Shown piece by piece: positions 1 to 6,791 of a DNA stretch of 9,570 nucleotides. The stretch covers positions 1 to 9,570 of the forward strand of contig JAITKY010000070.1 of assembly GCA_031278135.1 (NCBI GenBank). Reading direction: 5' to 3'. This DNA comes from Prevotellaceae bacterium. Its GTDB lineage: Bacteria > Bacteroidota > Bacteroidia > Bacteroidales > UBA932. Position numbers and translations under genes: made by a program. How positions within the stretch are numbered: the first letter of the stretch is position 1; each line of letters opens with the position of its first letter. The notes beneath the pieces were generated by a model. That model was not told the origin of the DNA. It was given only the letters and a program-made list of their open reading frames with translations, and did no database searches.

Positions 1-300
1 ATCGACCAAAAACGAAATCGCATTGCTATACGAACCATCAAAATACGAAGTGACAATACGTTCCATACTTTGTTTGGAATATTTGTCTTTCGTCACTTTG
101 GGTTTGTACAGATTCACCCGTCCAACGGGTTCTACGCGAACAAATCCTTTTTCTATCAGGATTTTAAGGACTGTCGCGACAGTATTGACATGAGGACGCG
201 GTTCGGGCATCGTTTCCACAATATCCCGCAATCCTCCTTTGCCAATTTTCCATAAAGATTGCATTATCTGCTCTTCTGCTCTTGTTAAAACCTTTGTCAT
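1..300 (-). CDS. BlaI/MecI-family transcriptional repressor (C-terminus cut by window edge)
   Basis: The first 100 codons are present, starting at the ATG at 300, and the frame is still open at base 1. The protein begins MTKVLTRAEEQIMQSLWKIG and continues through a winged-helix region at about residues 5-75, including HVNTVATVLKILIEKGFV, the usual recognition-helix and wing region of the penicillinase-repressor family. It then has the start of the dimerisation segment (KYSKQSMERIVTSYF). Family members are about 120 residues, so roughly 20 are missing. BlaI proteins bind operators as dimers and are inactivated when a membrane sensor peptidase of the BlaR1/MecR1 (M56) type is triggered. In Bacteroidota the sensor gene usually follows directly, which here would lie beyond the left edge. 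The target need not be a beta-lactamase: many Bacteroidota BlaI/BlaR1 pairs have unknown outputs. Family assignment is firm; the regulon is unknown. Confidence 0.93.
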   Translation of the reverse strand, partial: MTKVLTRAEEQIMQSLWKIGKGGLRDIVETMPEPRPHVNTVATVLKILIEKGFVRVEPVGRVNLYKPKVTKDKYSKQSMERIVTSYFDGSYSNAISFLVD

Positions 301-326
301 ACAATTTAAAATTTTTAATTAAACAT

Positions 327-356
327 CACTACTACAATTAATTAGTGTACTTACAC
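327..356. promoter_or_regulatory. Candidate BlaI-type operator (two inverted repeats)
   Basis: Two inverted repeats lie between the predicted minus-strand promoter and the repressor start codon. CACTA (327-331) pairs with TAGTG (343-347) around an 11-base spacer. GTGTA (345-349) and TACAC (352-356) form a 12-base perfect palindrome with a 2-base centre. BlaI/MecI operators in other bacteria are built on TACA/TGTA half-sites (ACTACA...TGTAGT), and ACTACA also occurs here at 331-336. Their position in the repressor's own 5' leader fits autoregulation. The motifs are seen directly; binding is inferred. Confidence 0.4.
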
Positions 357-385
357 GTGATCGCACACAGGAAAATTTCCCGACA

Positions 386-415
386 CAAAGGTAATACTAT
401 TTTTTTAGTTTCAAA
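386..415 (-). promoter_or_regulatory. Bacteroidota-type promoter for the BlaI-family gene
   Basis: Read on the minus strand, TACCTTTG at 393-386 matches the -7 consensus TAnnTTTG. TTTG at 415-412 matches the -33 element with an 18-base spacer. Transcription would start near 380, giving a leader of about 80 bases that contains the candidate operators. Confidence 0.6.
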
Positions 416-419
416 ACTA

Positions 420-451
420 TTTTTTTAATCAAACATGTTTTTTTAATCAAA
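420..451. repeat. 14-base direct repeat around a 10-base palindrome
   Basis: The 14-mer TTTTTTTAATCAAA occurs at 420-433 and again at 438-451, a period of 18 bases. Between and overlapping the copies is the perfect palindrome AAACATGTTT (431-440). The block sits between the two divergent promoters, where a shared regulator could bind. It is also strongly AT-rich, so a chance or slippage origin is possible. Confidence 0.45.
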
Positions 452-455
452 ATTA

Positions 456-485
456 TTGTCTGCAAATTTTTTTTTCATACATTTG
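456..485 (+). promoter_or_regulatory. Bacteroidota-type promoter for the lipoprotein gene
   Basis: TACATTTG at 478-485 matches the -7 consensus TAnnTTTG. TTG at 456-458 lies 19 bases upstream, the preferred spacing for the -33 element. Transcription would begin near 492, only about 12 bases before the ATG at 504, so the leader is very short. Confidence 0.6.
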
Positions 486-503
486 CATATTTTAAATTGA
501 TTG

Positions 504-947
504 ATGATGAGGCTTGGTGTTATATTTATGTCATTGATATTTTTCGTTTCATCGTGTGGAATAACGAAAAATGTAGAGTTTGAAGGATTGCCGGAAATAA
601 AACTTAAGACACTGAAAGGGAGCAATGCAGTTGTCGAAGTGAACATTTTGGTAAACAATTCTTTATCGCACAATATTTATATAAAAAAAGCGGATATCGA
701 GATTCTCAGAGACGGATATTTGTTTGGGACGGCAAGTCTGCGTCAAAGAACCGTGATAAAGAAACGCTCAAAAAAACAGCAGATTACTGTTTTGTTTGAC
801 GTGAAAATCACCGACAAAATGGCGATAATGTCGGGACGAATTAAAGCAATACTTGCAGGCGACGACAGAACTTGTCTTTCATTTTCGGGACATGTAAAAG
901 CCGGGACAAAAGTATTCTCAAAATCAATTCCGATCTACTTCAAATAA
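504..947 (+). CDS. Small lipoprotein, possibly LEA14-like (LEA type 2 fold)
   Basis: This encodes about 147 residues. I chose the ATG at 504; ATG 507 and TTG 501 are in the same frame. The N-terminus is a lipoprotein signal peptide: a short basic start (MMRLG), a hydrophobic core and the lipobox VSSC with the acylated Cys at residue 18. No acidic surface-export signal follows the Cys. The mature part has no further membrane segment and alternates hydrophobic and polar residues, with an internal stretch of the form VEVNILVNNSLSHNIYIKKA. This resembles the LEA type 2 beta-sandwich found in small bacterial LEA14-like proteins (V.V.V.VNN...I.I..A). That fold call rests on pattern, not on a search. 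Function is unknown. It is transcribed divergently from the BlaI-family repressor, so it could belong to that regulon. Its 3' end overlaps the convergent peptidase gene by 13 bases. Confidence 0.8.
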   Translation: MMRLGVIFMSLIFFVSSCGITKNVEFEGLPEIKLKTLKGSNAVVEVNILVNNSLSHNIYIKKADIEILRDGYLFGTASLRQRTVIKKRSKKQQITVLFDVKITDKMAIMSGRIKAILAGDDRTCLSFSGHVKAGTKVFSKSIPIYFK

Positions 948-3073
948 TCTTCGAAATAGTCTGTAATTTTCTGCTTCAAATGGATACGGTCCTTTCCGCC
1001 TACATTGTGTTCTGCAAGCGGATATGGAAAATAATCGACCTGAACGCCATTTTTTATACATTCGCGGACAAAACTCAGACTGTGTTCGATAACCACCACA
1101 GGATCAATCAATCCATGACAGATTAAAAGTTTTCCTTTCAGATCTTTTGCTTTGTTAATCAGGCTTGTTTTGCTGTATCCGTCAGGATTCTCGTCGGGAG
1201 TATCCATATAGCGTTCGCCATACATCACTTCGTACCATTTCCAGTCGATAACGGGACCACCGGCAACGGCAACTTTGTAGATTTCGGGATAGTTAGTAAT
1301 CAACGAAACAGTCATAAAACCGCCATAACTCCAGCCATATACGCCGATTCTGTCCGCATCAACCCACGATTTCGATTTCAGCAGTTCGGCGCCTTTAATC
1401 TGATCCTGCATTTCACGCTGACCGCATTGACGGTGAATGGCATTTTCGAAATCCCGCCCACGATTGCTCGTTCCATGATTGTCCATGACAAAAACTGCGT
1501 ATCCACGTTGCGCCATATACATCTCCCACAATCCTGCCGATGCCGACCAGTTATTCTGAACCAGTTGAGAATGAGGACCTCCATACACATAAACGATAAC
1601 GGGATATTTACGGGTCGAATCGAACCCGACAGGCTTAATCAAGCGATAATAAAGGTCGTAGCCATCGTCGGATTTCACTGTTCCAAGTGTTATTTCTCCG
1701 GTTGCATACTGTTCGAGAGGATTTTTTGCCTCGAAAATCCGGCGTTTACCTTTTTTACCGGTATTTACTATTTCGATGATTCTTGGCACATTAAGGCTGC
1801 TGTAACTGTCGATAAACAAAGAACAATCATTGCTAATCGACACATTGTGCCATCCTTCGTCCGAAGTCAGGCGCGTCGATTTTCCGGTTTTGATATTTGT
1901 CTGAAACAGATGCTCTTCCACCGGACTTACTTCGGCGGAAAGATAATAAAGATTTTTTGCGGCTTTGTCCACAGCAACGAATTTCACGTCGGCGGCTACG
2001 GGAGTAAGGCGTTTTATCAGTTTTCCGTCGGACGCACTGTGCAGATACAGATTGTAATAGCCGTCACGGTTGTTCGTTGTGAAGATAAACTGTTCGCCTT
2101 TTTCGTCCAAAAAACGCAATGTATATTGTGGTTCGATGTAAGTATCTGATTTTTCTTCGAATAAAGTAGCAATGAATTTACCTGTCGAAGCATCGTATTT
2201 GTTCAGCCGCAAATGGTCCTGTCCACGGTTAAGCACCTGTATGTAAATCACATCCGACAGTGGCGACCATGTAATGTTCGTAAGATACCTGTCATGATCG
2301 AAATCGGTGACTTCGAGAAAACGCGTCTGTTTTGTTGCTATATCGTACACACCCAGAGCGATTTGCTCTGATTTCATTCCTGCCATAGGATATTTTATTT
2401 CCCTCGCCGAACCGGTACGCGTAGTTATGTCCAGCAGAGGAAATGTCTCTACCCGAGATTCATCCTTCCGGTAAAAAGCGAGTTTTTTCCCGTCCGGCGA
2501 CCAAAATATTCCTCCATTAATACCAAATTCCTCACGACTAACGGTTTGTCCATTTACAATATTTTTATCTTTATCGTCGGTTACAGCGAATTTATCGCCC
2601 TGTTCGTTCATATAGAACAAGTTATTATCCACTGTATAGGCATAAAATTTTCCTGCTGCCGAATATGTCAGATTTTCGACGCCTTCGGGGAGCGACACTG
2701 TAGTTTTCAAGGTTTTACTTGGGATGTCCACACGATATTCTTTGCCTTGATGATTGATTTTCAAAGTATTTTCGTCCATCCACGAATACCACGGAAAATT
2801 ATTCAGACCGGAACCTGTAACAGCGTTGAATTCATCGACGGTTATAAGTGTCTTTTTCACGCCGTTAGCATCTTCGGATATCAGATTTTTTCCTTCAGTG
2901 TATGTATAACTGTTAGAATTGCCTTGCCATGCAAAATATTTTGATTCCGGACGAAGATGATAGCCAAAAACGGCTTCTTCCATAGTGAAAATCTTGTCCT
3001 GTGCTACCGTATTGAAGGTTATACTTAATACGATTATTAAAGTTAATGTTATCTTTTTCATCATTTTACACAT
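935..3073 (-). CDS. ptpA: Prolyl tripeptidyl peptidase, PtpA type (serine peptidase family S9B)
   Basis: This 712-residue exported serine peptidase is related to dipeptidyl peptidase IV. PtpA enzymes release Xaa-Xaa-Pro tripeptides from free N-termini, in the periplasm or at the cell surface. A signal peptide occupies about residues 5-25 (MKKITLTLI...NTVAQ). The DPPIV-type beta-propeller covers about 30-460 and the alpha/beta-hydrolase domain about 470-712. The catalytic Ser582 is in GWSYGGF, Asp657 in HGLIDPVV and His689 in AEHNVG. Tyr497 in YVYGGPHSQ fits the oxyanion Tyr. Glu181-Glu182 (REEFGI) occupy the N-terminus-binding loop. From memory of P. gingivalis PtpA (732 aa; Ser603, Asp678, His710, Glu636), the Ser-Asp and Ser-His spacings (75 and 107) match exactly. 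Glu615 in WYEVMYGERY falls where the PtpA-specific Glu636 would be, and DPVVV replaces the DPPIV-like DDNVH. This favours PtpA over DPPIV. In-frame ATGs at 3064 and 3061 are alternative starts. Confidence 0.92.
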   Translation of the reverse strand: MCKMMKKITLTLIIVLSITFNTVAQDKIFTMEEAVFGYHLRPESKYFAWQGNSNSYTYTEGKNLISEDANGVKKTLITVDEFNAVTGSGLNNFPWYSWMDENTLKINHQGKEYRVDIPSKTLKTTVSLPEGVENLTYSAAGKFYAYTVDNNLFYMNEQGDKFAVTDDKDKNIVNGQTVSREEFGINGGIFWSPDGKKLAFYRKDESRVETFPLLDITTRTGSAREIKYPMAGMKSEQIALGVYDIATKQTRFLEVTDFDHDRYLTNITWSPLSDVIYIQVLNRGQDHLRLNKYDASTGKFIATLFEEKSDTYIEPQYTLRFLDEKGEQFIFTTNNRDGYYNLYLHSASDGKLIKRLTPVAADVKFVAVDKAAKNLYYLSAEVSPVEEHLFQTNIKTGKSTRLTSDEGWHNVSISNDCSLFIDSYSSLNVPRIIEIVNTGKKGKRRIFEAKNPLEQYATGEITLGTVKSDDGYDLYYRLIKPVGFDSTRKYPVIVYVYGGPHSQLVQNNWSASAGLWEMYMAQRGYAVFVMDNHGTSNRGRDFENAIHRQCGQREMQDQIKGAELLKSKSWVDADRIGVYGWSYGGFMTVSLITNYPEIYKVAVAGGPVIDWKWYEVMYGERYMDTPDENPDGYSKTSLINKAKDLKGKLLICHGLIDPVVVIEHSLSFVRECIKNGVQVDYFPYPLAEHNVGGKDRIHLKQKITDYFEDYLK

Positions 3074-3097
3074 TAAATTACATTTCTTTTTACGGCA

Positions 3098-3105
3098 TAA
3101 ATGTA
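3098..3105 (-). promoter_or_regulatory. Weak candidate -7 box for ptpA
   Basis: On the minus strand TACATTTA (3105-3098) matches TAnnTTTG except for the last base. It would place the start of transcription near 3091, about 18 bases before the first ATG. No clear -33 TTTG is visible, so this is tentative. Confidence 0.25.
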
Positions 3106-3167
3106 ATTATTTTTTCTTTTTTTAGAAAATACAACATAATTTAACATAATTTATAAATCGCCGTACC

Positions 3168-3175
3168 TATCTTTG
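3168..3175 (+). promoter_or_regulatory. Bacteroidota-type -7 box for the VWA gene
   Basis: TATCTTTG is a perfect TAnnTTTG match, 23 bases before the ATG at 3199, giving a leader of roughly 15-20 bases. No TTG or TTTG is present at the -33 position, so recognition may rely on the -7 box alone or on an activator. Confidence 0.55.
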
Positions 3176-3198
3176 CACATTCTTTAATTGAAATTAAA

Positions 3199-4464
3199 AT
3201 GAATGCTAAATGGTTATCGGTTCTCTGTTTGTGTATGTTATACATACAGGCAGTATATTGTCAGGAGGTTGTAATACCTTCAAATTGCGGTTTGTTCTCA
3301 CCTCATCAAGTCGATATGGAAGATTATCTGAAAGTTGACGCTTATGATTATACCGAAGTTACGGATATTAATCTGGAAGTTGCCAATTCGTTGGATAACA
3401 AAAAACTGAATGTTGCACTCCTCATGGACATATCTTCATCGAGTGAAAACACAAAACGAAAACCGCTGAACTTATGTTTTGCCCTCGACCGTAGCGCGTC
3501 GATGGAAGAAAACAACAGGATGGAGAAACTGAAAGATGCAATGAAAGAGATACTTTCGTTTCTTGTACCCGGCGATTATGTTTCTATCGTCACTTATGAC
3601 GATGTGGCGCAGGTTGTTCTGTCTTCGAGACAATACAACAAGTACAGCGACAGTATTTTCAGGGAAACAATCGATCGAATTACCATAGGAGGCGGCACAA
3701 ATATGCTTGCCGGAATGCTGAAAGGATATAACGAAATTAATAAAAATCAAAACAGATTTTACCGTAACCGGCTGATTCTCATGTCTGACGGAGTATCGAC
3801 TACCGGAGAAACAAATCCCGACAGAATCCTTAAGCATACTATTGATTATTACGACAAAGGAATAGAAACATCCACTATCGGTATAGGAAACAATATCAAT
3901 TTCAATCTTTTACACAATATTGCTGTAGAAGGCAGAGGCGAAAGTCATTTTGTTGGCGATTGCGACAGCGCATACATTGATATCGGGTATGTCCTGCGAG
4001 AAGAATTTTCCGGCATGAATGCCAATATAGAAGATATACAAATTGAAATTTATAATCCTAAATATTTAAAAATCATTGATGTTTATGGAGCGTCCAAAGT
4101 TGTACAAACCGGAGAAAAACTCATTGTCTCATGCTCGAACCTGTATTGTAAAAAACAGTATATTTTGGTGAAATTTCAGTCGAAAAAGAAAAACAGGAAG
4201 GATAAAATAACTGTAAATATGAATTTTACAGAAAACAACGAAAGAAAAAACATGGTGAAACAAATACCCTGTATGAATAATTATAATGCCTCATCGGAAA
4301 AAATGTTGCTGGCAAATAAAATCATTGACGCGGTCAATTGCGTCAAAAACAGATTGACAGATCAACGATATAAACTCGACTGTTTGGATAAGTTTGTAAG
4401 CGAACCCAATGTTCCCAGCAATATTATTGCACTGAGAGAATCGATTCCGGATATAACAAAATGA
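3199..4464 (+). CDS. Secreted von Willebrand factor A (VWA) domain protein, YfbK/CaCL-like
   Basis: This encodes 421 residues with an N-terminal signal peptide (about 1-22, ending near AVYCQ; the Cys is preceded by Tyr, so it is a poor lipobox). Residues about 60-90 form a lead-in strand region. A complete VWA domain spans about 90-265. Its metal-ion-dependent adhesion site is intact: D97-x-S99-x-S101 in ALDRSASM, T167 in GGGTNM and D197 in LILMSDG. The C-terminal 150 residues lack a transmembrane helix, which argues against BatA/BatB-type membrane proteins. The arrangement resembles the YfbK / Ca-activated chloride-channel-like family of bacterial VWA proteins. Such domains bind ligands through a divalent metal; the partner here is unknown. 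The gene is divergent from ptpA and convergent with an unrecognised exported protein, and seems to be a single-gene unit. The family is clear, the role is not. Confidence 0.88.
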   Translation: MNAKWLSVLCLCMLYIQAVYCQEVVIPSNCGLFSPHQVDMEDYLKVDAYDYTEVTDINLEVANSLDNKKLNVALLMDISSSSENTKRKPLNLCFALDRSASMEENNRMEKLKDAMKEILSFLVPGDYVSIVTYDDVAQVVLSSRQYNKYSDSIFRETIDRITIGGGTNMLAGMLKGYNEINKNQNRFYRNRLILMSDGVSTTGETNPDRILKHTIDYYDKGIETSTIGIGNNINFNLLHNIAVEGRGESHFVGDCDSAYIDIGYVLREEFSGMNANIEDIQIEIYNPKYLKIIDVYGASKVVQTGEKLIVSCSNLYCKKQYILVKFQSKKKNRKDKITVNMNFTENNERKNMVKQIPCMNNYNASSEKMLLANKIIDAVNCVKNRLTDQRYKLDCLDKFVSEPNVPSNIIALRESIPDITK

Positions 4465-4468
4465 ATAT

Positions 4469-4512
4469 AAGTATGAGGTATGAAGTATGAGATATATTCA
4501 TACCTCATACTT
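4469..4512. terminator. 16-bp hairpin of GTATGA repeats, likely bidirectional terminator
   Basis: AAGTATGAGGTATGAA (4469-4484) is perfectly complementary to TTCATACCTCATACTT (4497-4512), giving a 16-bp stem with a 12-base loop. The left arm and loop consist of three tandem 7-mers, GTATGAG, GTATGAA and GTATGAG (4471-4491). It fills the gap between two convergent genes, starting 5 bases after the VWA stop and ending in the first base of the opposing stop codon. It probably ends transcription from both sides, although only short T-rich stretches flank it. Its internal repetition suggests a dispersed intergenic repeat. Confidence 0.6.
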
Positions 4513-6476
4513 CATTTTACAGTGTCCTGCACATTTTCGATTTTTGGTTCCTCTGTCTCTATTTCTTCCAGCAAAACAGGATTGTTTTGTTTGATAAATC
4601 CGATATTTACATTTACCGAATCGGTCAGACTGACAATTTTCGTATTGGCGGATTCTATTGTCTGCGAATTTTTATTACTCATATTCACGATGATAATATC
4701 TTTGAGATCATTGATATCGCGTTCGATTTCGGAGATCCGGCGACTGTATGCGTTAAACTCTACCGATCCTTGCGTATATTTGTTAATATTGTTTTTCAGC
4801 AAGATAAGCGTCTTTTCATGACCGATAAGAGACAGTTCGGCATTTCGCACCAATTCGGTATATTCTTTCAGTTTATTTGCTTTTTGCAGTTCTTCCAAAC
4901 GATTGTTATAGTGTTTGATAGCATCTTGAGTCCGGTCGCGGCATATCTGGCACGAAGTCGCCGACATTTTTTCGCTCAACTGGATAACATTCTCGTCTTT
5001 AATATTTTCATTGACGGGCGTCGAATTGAGTTTTGCTATCAAAGGATTAAATTCCTGAACAAACAGTGAATTTTCTATCTGATTGATTAAAGTTGTAATA
5101 TTCTGTCCTTCTTTTGTTTTCGTATTAAAATCTCCATTTAGATTATCTCTGTGCCGCAAATTTCTCAAAGCATGTTCCTGGTCAGCCGGCTTTAACGGAA
5201 TTCCGCTCTTGTTCAAATCTATCAGAGTAGAACACATGATTTTGATACCTCGCAGAATAGGGTCATTTTCGAGATAGTACGAAGCAAAATCAATAATCGA
5301 AGCATATTCGGACTTGAACGACTTGATAAAGATATTGTTATCCTTATATTTGAAATTAATCAGATTATATTCATTGAGCAAACCCACGAATGATTGGACG
5401 ATGCTGCCCAAAGCATTATTGGCCGCGTCAATATTTCCTGTTCGTGCGTTCAGCGTATATAATTCTATCTGACTCTTGAAATTAGCGAAAATAGTAAGGA
5501 AATCGGTAAATGTTTTTTCCTGTTTATATGTGTCGTCGTTTATCAGTTTGTCTCTGTAATTGTTTTCGACATTGACTTTTCGTTTATCAATATTTGCAAA
5601 ATTCACTTCGTCGCCGCTGATTCCGTCGAGTTTGTAGAGCGATTTGTAATTGGCGACAATAATCATGGGGTATGTTTTGTATGGCAACAACCGTTCCAAA
5701 TCGGCTTTTGTCAATTCCGCTACAGTACAGGTATCCATAAACCTGCTTAAATTAGTCGTATTCATGTGGATAGCAGGAGTATTTGGTGTTAGCATTACAT
5801 AAATTCGTATCGAATGAAGGCGGGAATCGAAATTTTTCTGTTCAAACAGTCGAATTGTTGAGCTGAAACGGTATTCTTTTTTCTTCGCATTTGATTCGAT
5901 GAAATTGCCCATTTCGCCGATAAGAGCCAGAATCGGTTTGCCTATGCCGCCCGTTTGCGCCAGATTCTGCAACTGTTTGCCAAAAAATCCCATTATGTTG
6001 TCTTTATCGCTGGATGTCAATGCTTTTACGTCTATTTTGGCATCAATATTGCTGCCTGCCGAATACAGCGGCAGATTGTCGATTATGCGTATGGCTTCGA
6101 TATTTTCGCTTACGAAAGTTTGGTATTTTGATTCGCTGTCATTCGAAATCTGAAAGTTATATAATGGATAAACAACATCGTTGTTTCCAAAATATTTGAC
6201 GTTCATCAATTGAGCCGTAATATAAAGGTATTCCAATTTTTCATTTCCAAGAATCTTCTTTTTACCTTTTTTCGTACTTGGTAAGTAGATGTCGTTTATC
6301 ACTTTATCAAACTTATGACCATTAAATAAAAATATGTCGGTTGACAAATATTGCCATTCTCCCGAAAAGAGAAAAGCAGTTGTATCGGCAAAGCACATTC
6401 TTGTTTCAATTGCCTGTGCTTCAGTGGTTGCGTGAAAAATCACGATTAATAACAAGGTAACAAATATCTTTTTCAT
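4512..6476 (-). CDS. Exported protein of unknown function with C-terminal coiled coil
   Basis: I do not recognise this 654-residue protein. I chose the ATG at 6476: it starts a clean signal peptide (MKKIFVTLLLIVIFHATTEAQA) about 30 bases after a perfect -7 box. A longer frame from 6533 would begin inside the promoter. Residues about 25-240 look like a mixed beta-rich domain, and 320-450 is mainly helical. Residues 509-512 form an isolated CQIC motif. Residues about 517-600 are highly charged and helical with heptad-like spacing (NRLEELQKANKLKEYTELV), consistent with a coiled coil. The tail is acidic (LLEEIETEEPKIE). There is no transmembrane helix after the signal peptide and no lipobox, so a periplasmic or secreted location is likely. 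The single CxxC could be a metal or disulfide site but no thioredoxin fold is visible. No catalytic motif stands out. It has its own promoter and is convergent with the VWA gene. Confidence 0.8.
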   Translation of the reverse strand: MKKIFVTLLLIVIFHATTEAQAIETRMCFADTTAFLFSGEWQYLSTDIFLFNGHKFDKVINDIYLPSTKKGKKKILGNEKLEYLYITAQLMNVKYFGNNDVVYPLYNFQISNDSESKYQTFVSENIEAIRIIDNLPLYSAGSNIDAKIDVKALTSSDKDNIMGFFGKQLQNLAQTGGIGKPILALIGEMGNFIESNAKKKEYRFSSTIRLFEQKNFDSRLHSIRIYVMLTPNTPAIHMNTTNLSRFMDTCTVAELTKADLERLLPYKTYPMIIVANYKSLYKLDGISGDEVNFANIDKRKVNVENNYRDKLINDDTYKQEKTFTDFLTIFANFKSQIELYTLNARTGNIDAANNALGSIVQSFVGLLNEYNLINFKYKDNNIFIKSFKSEYASIIDFASYYLENDPILRGIKIMCSTLIDLNKSGIPLKPADQEHALRNLRHRDNLNGDFNTKTKEGQNITTLINQIENSLFVQEFNPLIAKLNSTPVNENIKDENVIQLSEKMSATSCQICRDRTQDAIKHYNNRLEELQKANKLKEYTELVRNAELSLIGHEKTLILLKNNINKYTQGSVEFNAYSRRISEIERDINDLKDIIIVNMSNKNSQTIESANTKIVSLTDSVNVNIGFIKQNNPVLLEEIETEEPKIENVQDTVK

Positions 6477-6504
6477 CTTACAAATACAAAATTCAAATAA
6501 TTTA

Positions 6505-6534
6505 CAAAGATACAACTTTTTTGTAAAATCCAAA
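6505..6534 (-). promoter_or_regulatory. Bacteroidota-type promoter for the 654-residue exported protein
   Basis: On the minus strand, TATCTTTG (6512-6505) is a perfect -7 box and TTTG (6534-6531) a -33 box, with an 18-base spacer. Transcription would start near 6498, about 22 bases before the ATG at 6476. This rules out the upstream in-frame ATG at 6533, which would not be transcribed. Confidence 0.7.
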
Positions 6535-6549
6535 ATCCCCTGTTACAGC

Positions 6550-6564
6550 ACAGTTAAAAACTGT
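6550..6564. promoter_or_regulatory. Inverted repeat upstream of a promoter, possible operator
   Basis: ACAGTT (6550-6555) and AACTGT (6559-6564) form a perfect inverted repeat with a 3-base centre. It lies 15 bases upstream of the -33 element of the minus-strand gene, a typical position for an activator site. Nothing identifies the binding protein. Confidence 0.3.
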
Positions 6565-6752
6565 TAAAATTTCCGTAAAAACGTGAAAAAATGTAAAAAA
6601 AACCTTGTTCAAACGCTTCAAAAAGGCACAAAAACAAATTTTATTGCATTTTTTATACAAATAAAATATGTCGATTATTGAATTGGATATCAAATATTTG
6701 TTGTATACGACAAAGGCAAATTCCGAATAAAAAAATAAATTTGTTCATTTTT

Positions 6753-6785
6753 TTTGATGGAATATAAAAAAAATATATACCTTTG
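6753..6785 (+). promoter_or_regulatory. Bacteroidota-type promoter for a small non-coding RNA
   Basis: TACCTTTG at 6778-6785 matches the -7 consensus, and TTTG at 6753-6756 could be the -33 element with a slightly long 21-base spacer. The start would be near 6792. No open reading frame of convincing length follows; a structured region does. Confidence 0.6.
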
Positions 6786-6791
6786 CGCCCG

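Noticed and set aside
1427..2149. Plus-strand open frame of 240 codons inside ptpA
   Set aside because: It lies wholly antisense to a well-supported peptidase gene, has no promoter or recognisable domain, and is rich in His, Cys and Ile as expected from a complementary-strand shadow.
3262..3270. Possible lipobox Cys22 in the VWA protein
   Set aside because: The residue before Cys is Tyr, which signal peptidase II does not normally accept; an ordinary signal peptide fits better.
3427..3441. DISSS at VWA protein residues 77-81, which resembles a second MIDAS motif
   Set aside because: The true MIDAS is D97RSAS, followed at correct distances by T167 and D197. The earlier motif lies in the lead-in strand before the domain and is coincidental.
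6477..6533. N-terminal extension of the 654-residue protein from an ATG at 6533
   Set aside because: The extension covers the -7 box and reaches into the -33 box of the gene's promoter, and it would bury the signal peptide 19 residues inside the protein. The ATG at 6476 is far more likely.
6502..6693. Minus-strand frame of 63 codons in the intergenic gap
   Set aside because: It is Phe/Cys-rich low-complexity translation of A-rich DNA, overlaps the promoter of the downstream gene, and has no convincing start.
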